A DNA stretch of 64,000 nucleotides from Epiperipatus broadwayi (Eukaryota > Onychophora > Udeonychophora > Euonychophora > Peripatidae), in NCBI GenBank assembly GCA_028023455.1, contig JAQFVV010012477.1, positions 2,747,365-2,811,364 on the forward strand, in the 5' to 3' direction. Within the stretch, counting starts at the first letter, position 1; each line of letters starts with the position of its first letter. Below are positions 58,016-64,000 of this stretch, in pieces. The translations under genes and the position numbers were made by a program. The notes beneath the pieces were generated by a model, which saw only the letters and a program-made list of their open reading frames with translations, searched no databases and had not been told where the DNA came from.

Positions 58016-61000
58016 CATATAATATATAAAGTATATCGTTGGTAATTAAACTAGTTCGTTTAAATGTTGTTTACAAAACACATATGTCAACAAAGTTAGA
58101 GAGCATCCTTGCACCCCCTCATCACTGTATTCAAATTTGCAATTAAATGCACTATTGTTTGCATGCACATCATTTTATGGTAATGCACTGCTGGTACCTC
58201 ACCTTATATATCTTATAGGTTTCTATTTTGCTATATGACTTCATAAATGTGTAAAATAATAAATTTTATAGAAAATTTTAAAGTCTATATGACAGTTTTT
58301 ATAATATAGTATTTTTCTATCTAAATTAAGTTAAAATATAATGTTTATTTATCTGTACAACTGATCTAAATTATGTTAAAATTATATTATTTAATTTTAA
58401 TAATAAAGTTAAGTTATAGATTATTATTTATAGTTTAAACACTAGTAAATAATTATCAGACTTATGTAATATAGTGCTACAATAATAATCTTAGTAATAA
58501 AATCATTATTATAATTATTAACAGTCTAATTTAAAATTTTTTATTTGTTTTAAATTATATTAAATGAATGTGGGCTGATTTTTGTGCACACACATTCTTG
58601 CTAAAATTAATTAAGATTGCTTCCTTGTTGCTAAAATTAATTTATGACATGTATCAACTTTTTATTGTATTTTATTTGGAATCTATTTTTAAAATGTATT
58701 AAAATTATTTAATATAATTATATAAAAACAATAGTTTTTATATTTCAAATTTAAGTGTAATAAAAAGTATTTTATTTAAATGTGTATTTAGAGATATTAT
58801 TTAAGTAAAGTTTAAAATATGTTATTTAATAAGATTTTTTAATTAAATTAGTTTTTTTTTTTTTAAAAAAAAAGCTAGACAGAAATAATTAATATGTAAA
58901 GTTTTTATTTTCTGAGATTTAATTGGACAATCAGATAAGGATCAAATATGGCTTTAAATACAGGAGATGATTAAAAAAATGAGTCATTGTGTTCATCTGT
59001 TAAAATTTCTTAATCAATTAAGCAAAATGAATGAATAAACTTTATTCCTTATAGTCTAAATTTAAAGTTATAAATTTCTTTAAATTTTATTATTTTATTA
59101 GTAGAATGTTAAAAGTAATTCATAAAATTATGAATAATAATTTTACTCAAATTATTTTAATATGAAGTAAATCAAGCAAGATTCCTTGTCAGTACTGCAT
59201 AAAAATGTAACTAAAAACTATGATGATGATTGGTAAAAAATACATTATCAGAGTGAAATGCTATTTGTGTGGGAACTATGCTGTAGAGTATTATTTAGAT
59301 TGACTAGCAACATGAAGGATTTGTAAGAAATTTCTTTTTAATCATATTTGAATGTTGTACATTAAAGAACAGTATTATTTAGTTTTAATATACAACAATA
59401 AAGAGAGTAAACTTTTGTTTGATAAAGATATTAATCTTTGCTATCAGAAATTTATTAACAACTTTTTAAGAAATTTTATTCAGTTTACAAAAATAGAAGG
59501 AATACTAATTAATTATTTAGTGAAACAAATTTATTATCTAGTAGTCTGTTATGTATAATTCAACAAATGTTTTTAATATGAGAAATATATACTAAACTTA
59601 AATGAGAATTATATAATGAAATAGTGTTTATCAAGTATTTTACAGGATAATAGAAGGATAAATGTAAACTATTAAAAGAAGAGCTGTACAAATTATAATT
59701 CACTTATAAATATTGTTTAAAAATGTACTAACATGTATAATGTCATTAAAAATAATATTGCAAATTGTTGGTGTGAAAATGGATATACATGAGAGAAGAG
59801 TTATAAAATTGGATGGACTCACCAGTGATATTGTTAAAATTATTTATATTGCTTTTATGTGGAAATATTTGGAGTTTTGATTAAAAATGAAATAATTCTG
59901 CAGTAAGTTATTAAAAATGGACAAAAGTAGAAACTTTTAAAATATGATAATTATGAAATTTATTAGTAAATACTTTTTGTTAATTGTTGTAAAATTTCTT
60001 TTATCAAATCAGATAAGCTGAATGAACTTTTATTATATAAGTATGTTTTATCCTGCATTGATGAACAATATTTGCAGTGGACTTTTTCTTTAATACTTTT
60101 GCATTTATATTACACAAAATTGAGAAAGCAAGGTGGGGAGAGGGAAGAAAAATATCCATTGAAGTAAGTGAACATGGTTTTTATGGTAACAAGCACTTCC
60201 TAGGAATGTCAACTGAAAGGAAAATTAAAAAAAGTTTTATTTTTTCCTTAGTTAAAAAATATATCTACGTAATTTAGTAATTATATATATCATTAGCTTT
60301 AAGATGTAGTTTAAGCTTTATATAATATGGAAATATAATATTTGGTAAAAAAAAGGAAGAAAAATTAATATTTTTCTGTAATAATATTAAATCTATATCT
60401 TCAATAAAATTAAATCAATGAGATAGAATTGCCATAATTATTATACTGATATGATTAAGATAAAATTTTATTAATGTATTTAAATTTCCATCTTGGTATT
60501 TATTTAAGCAAGTGACATATCAGATAAACTGAATATTATATTCATTCTGTTTATTTATTATAATTTGAAATATAGTGGTTCTGTTTAGATACCATATGAA
60601 TGTATGAATAAAATGTTGTAAGCAGTATCTGTTTAAAGATTATACGCATAACTGATTTCTGGATTGTGTTATAAAAAATTAAATGAATATATTTATTATA
60701 AATTAAATACCTGAAATCATTTGTGTGTGCTATATTTAATCTTCTTGGTATTTTAATGAATGCTATGTTGTAGGGTTTAGAAATTTTTTTATGAAGAGAT
60801 GTTTTAGAATTTCTTTGTGATGTTTTAAGGGGTTTCACAAAGTATTTATGATAGACAGTTTGTGGTTATGGAGAGTAGTATTAAAAAATTATGTAGTGTA
60901 AGGGATCTTTTGAATATTGATTATAATACAGTTAACATAGGTCTGTATTTTTTGTGATGGATGGACAGTAATGTTTTTTTCATAAATCAGTAAGCCCTCA

Positions 61001-61814
61001 GAAAGAAGCCATGATAGGAATTTAAGGTAGACATAAGAATATGTGGTTTTAAACTCTGCGTCCATGTTTTCATTGTTTTCCTAGTTCTTATAGTTTTTAA
61101 CCTTCACTTTTAATCACTACTATCATCACTACCCCTACATTGTGATTCATATTGTTAAAAATGTATGCAGAATAATAGCTAGACTATTAACTGATATTTA
61201 AAATTTGTGTAAGGCAAGAAGAGCAAAATTTATAACAAATGATATACCAATAGTGTTGAATAAAGTTTTGTGGGGTGTTTTGATATTCCAAAATTATTCC
61301 AAGAAATGTAAAAATGTTATAGTGTGTATGTTAAAGTCTTATAAAAGGTATGAATGAAAGTAAACCTGAGTATAATGAACATCATGAAATATGAAGTAAA
61401 TAAATACCATATATTTATATTTATTTTATATTATTAAATTAATTATATGTTTATTTTGGTAGATAAAATAAACATAAGAACACATATGAGTTATAGAGTC
61501 AATTTTATAAAATTTAATTATGATGGGATATTGGAGTGAAGAACTTATTATTGAAGAATATCTATTTCTGTAATGCATAATATGACATAATTTATTTATA
61601 CAATGACCATGAAAATTTCATAGAAATACTTAGATAAATGTTTCATTATCAAAATATATTTTATTTGTGAACCTGCAATTTTTGATAAATATGTTTGTTG
61701 CAATAATAATGCTAAAATGTAATAATGCTTATAGATCTAAAAAAGGAATTATGATTATCATAGAAGAGTATCTTTAATTCTATGAAAGTGTTCAAATTAT
61801 TTAAATGTGTAATT
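58016..61814. other. AT-rich intergenic DNA
   Basis: Runs of T and A (for example about 58852-58872) and no gene seen. Frames at 59352-59558, 60077-60277 and 60551-60838 have AT-driven composition without motifs. Confidence 0.4.
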
Positions 61815-62055
61815 TGTAATCATCGAGCATATTTTGCCGATAGATGACCTTCCAAACTACGACACAAGATGTCGACTTTTATAAGGATAAGAGTGGCATC
61901 TTCTCTTTAACCTAAATATCCACTTATATAGGTGAACCTGAAGCATCTTGGTTTGGAAGCATGAAGTTGTTGTTTTCTCCATTGTTTAATCTTGGGTCAT
62001 GGTTTGGAAGGTCCCTCTATTGGCAAAACATGCTTGATGATTATGAATTTTAAAG
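61815..62055. mobile_element. Palindromic element, about 60-bp arms, distant relative of the 35.4-kb family
   Basis: TAATCATCGAGCATATTTTG and GACCTTCCAAAC on the left (61817-61857) pair with CCTCTATTGGCAAAACATGC and TTGATGATTA on the right (to about 62045). The interior has CTTATATAGGTGAACCTGAAGC, similar to AAATAGGTGAAGCTGAAGC in the spacer of the 35.4-kb element, hence the suggested kinship. Confidence 0.6.
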
Positions 62056-63091
62056 CACATTGAACACAGGTTAAAGTGTGTGTAAAGTATTTACATATGC
62101 TTTCTGTGCACTCAGTAAATTAATTACTACTCTTAAATGTGTAATCTAAATAAAAGTGCTAGAGTATTTTAATAAGTGTAAGATTCAAGTAATAGATATC
62201 ATTACTTTATGATAGAAAATATTTGAATTGGAAATTACTTATTTTTTTATGTAAATATTTTTCTAAGTTAATTATTTTGAATTTTAAATAATTTAATTTT
62301 GTAAATATTATATTTGTAAATTTAGAAATTTTATAGTTGTTATAATAAATTGTTAATGTTTGTTTTGAATTAACTTAATGTCTTGAGAATTTCTTTTCTG
62401 GTTGTGTTCAAGTTATTATGAATCACTCTAACCACACACATTTATTATAACAATTAATTATGTCTTGGTATAATTGCACATAATTTAAGGAAAATAAAGT
62501 TTTATTAATTGTATTATGATTATTGAAGATATTACTTAGTGAGCATTAAGAATTGTATCATGCTAATTTTCATTAATGGATATAATAGTTACAATAAAGC
62601 TTTATCTGTTTTAATATGACATATAGATAATACAATTATAAATATAATGCACAATAAGATTGAAATTATTTTGAGTTTATTTAAGATAAGCAGTATTATT
62701 TGTAATGGTTTATAATTATAATTTATTTTAGCTGATTAGTAAATTAGTTAATTTTATTTTCATTGATTATTATTGTTTTTATATATCTAGGTGTATGTAA
62801 AATCCCCCATGATTACTAGCTATATTAATTAATGTATTAGTTTTAAACATAATAATAAGAACCCGAGATTAAGTTTATAGTTATGTTATGGATTTTTTTT
62901 TTAAAGAAATGATATATCATTTTATTTACTAGTTGCTTATTATATTATTTATATTTAGATGATCTAGTTATTATATTATTTTTAAGGTAGTGAGTTTAAT
63001 CCACCATGGATTAAGTTACTTGAGTTTCCTTGATTAGTTTGTGTAACAGTTGCTTGAGTAAATGAGCTCCCAGTAAGCGTACAGTAAATTT
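62056..63091. other. AT-rich intergenic DNA
   Basis: No gene or repeat recognised. Confidence 0.4.
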
Positions 63092-63295
63092 GTGATCACC
63101 CAATGTGTGGAGCATTATGTGTAAGAAAATAACTATGGTGAGTTCTAATATTTGGCTTATGATGAGTCCCAATGAGTAGGCCTTTATCAGTCCTAATGTG
63201 TGGGTCACAATGTGTACAGATATTGTTTGTGATAACCAACATGTAGGCTTGACATATACTTGGGTTGTGATTGGTCAATGTGTAGGCCCAATGGT
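63092..63295 (+). repeat. Degenerate minisatellite
   Basis: About six to seven imperfect units of 23-40 bp share a core of the form GTGAT.AGTCC(C/T)AATGTGTAGGC, for example near 63092, 63138, 63161, 63187, 63229 and 63267. The open frames on the minus strand here arise from the repeat. Confidence 0.6.
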
Positions 63296-63406
63296 TTTAA
63301 ATTTGTAAGTCTGAAGGTTTACTAGGAGACTAAGATATTTATTATATGATTAATATAATATTTAATTTGATTATTTGCAAGTTACATAATTATAATTATA
63401 ATATTG

Positions 63407-63569
63407 TTATGTTATAAGTGAATTTAAAATAAATAAATGAATGATATAAGCATATGGCTGCAATTGTTTAATAAGCATTTCATATGTGATATTGCTAGCA
63501 GTTTCATCAGCTATCGCTAAGAACTTTGAAATGCTCTCCAATTGAATCCAATTAATATTATTTGTCTCC
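63407..63569 (-). CDS. Possible terminal exon, unknown protein
   Basis: On the minus strand a pyrimidine-rich TTTCCTACAG just before 63569 looks like a 3' splice acceptor. The frame after it reads ETNNINWIQLESISKFLAIA then DETASNITYEMLIKQLQPYA and stops at 63407-63409. Composition is more balanced than chance AT frames. No upstream exon is identified (it would lie beyond 63.6 kb or outside the window), and no family is recognised. Confidence 0.25.
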
Positions 63570-63609
63570 CTGTAGGAAATTGTTATGTGTTTATCCATAT
63601 TTATTGTTA

Positions 63610-64000
63610 TATAAATGATCATCATCATTTTTGTACATGACCAAAATGTGTTATCTACAGACTGTAAATGAACATTTACATCCCAGCCAAGACAAAAGCT
63701 TTAATGATGATTATTATTATTTGTTAGCATTTGATAGATAGGTAGACCAATTATTTGTCTTATATTTTTTTAAAATCTAATTATTATTTCTCTCTTCAAG
63801 AACATCTTGGAAAAGTATAAAATAAAGAAATATTATACTGGGTGTTTAGTTATTATTTTAATATAGTTTTATTGTGTACATGTATTTCTATATGTGGTGT
63901 TGGCAATAGAAATATCTGTTTTCTATTAGGGAGCTAACAGCTCATTTGAGAAGGGGTAATTGCATAAAATTTATTATTTTATCTTTGAGTTTTTAAGAAG
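63610..64000. other. Window end, AT-rich DNA
   Basis: No gene seen; TGTACATGACCAAAATGTG and an AAAGCTTTAATGATG stretch are unremarkable. Confidence 0.35.

Overview
The window reads as AT-rich metazoan nuclear DNA (by eye about three quarters A+T). It has no operons and no bacterial gene density. Instead it holds long gene-poor stretches, tRNA-derived SINEs, a non-LTR retrotransposon (LINE), a Penelope-like element (PLE), foldback elements, micro- and minisatellites, and one intact intronless receptor gene. The repeat mix and the divergent intronless receptor fit a lophotrochozoan such as a mollusc. That assignment is inference, not something I can prove.

Layout. 0.9-2.4 kb: broken retroelement gag on the minus strand, split by a palindromic element. 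3.7, 13.0, 38.6 and 51.4 kb: copies of one tRNA-derived SINE, two in each orientation; the 38.6 kb copy has a perfect 15-bp target duplication. 8.3-8.9 kb: degenerate tandem repeat. 10.7-11.4 kb: weak ORF1-like remnant. 15.1-15.6 kb: inverted-repeat element. 17.3-17.6 kb: repeat E (second copy at 50.1 kb). 19.4-21.9 kb: repeat B, carrying a 1.05-kb insertion, followed directly by repeat C; both have inverted partners, at 25.9 kb and 52.1 kb. 26.5-29.7 kb: a nearly whole but dead LINE on the minus strand (CCHC ORF1, APE endonuclease, reverse transcriptase). 29.7-31.1 kb: 3' half of a PLE (YVDD reverse transcriptase plus GIY-YIG endonuclease), abutting the LINE head to head and ending in a hammerhead-ribozyme-like sequence.

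36.8-37.9, 42.6-42.9 and 56.3-58.0 kb: more copies of the same ribozyme-bearing repeat, eight in all. Twice they form the same minus/plus/plus composite. At 57 kb one copy is cut by a 602-bp foldback whose two 265-bp arms each encode the last residues of a PLE-type endonuclease. 35.4, 45.1 and 61.8 kb: three related palindromic elements. 53.9-54.9 kb: the only convincing intact protein gene, an atypical rhodopsin-like GPCR of 336 residues with a polyadenylation signal. 63.1-63.3 kb: a degenerate minisatellite.

The main story is a hammerhead-ribozyme/Penelope system that has littered the region with solo and composite repeat units. Every copy I can read has at least one lesion in the ribozyme core. 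Otherwise the window is layered, nested insertions around a single receptor gene.
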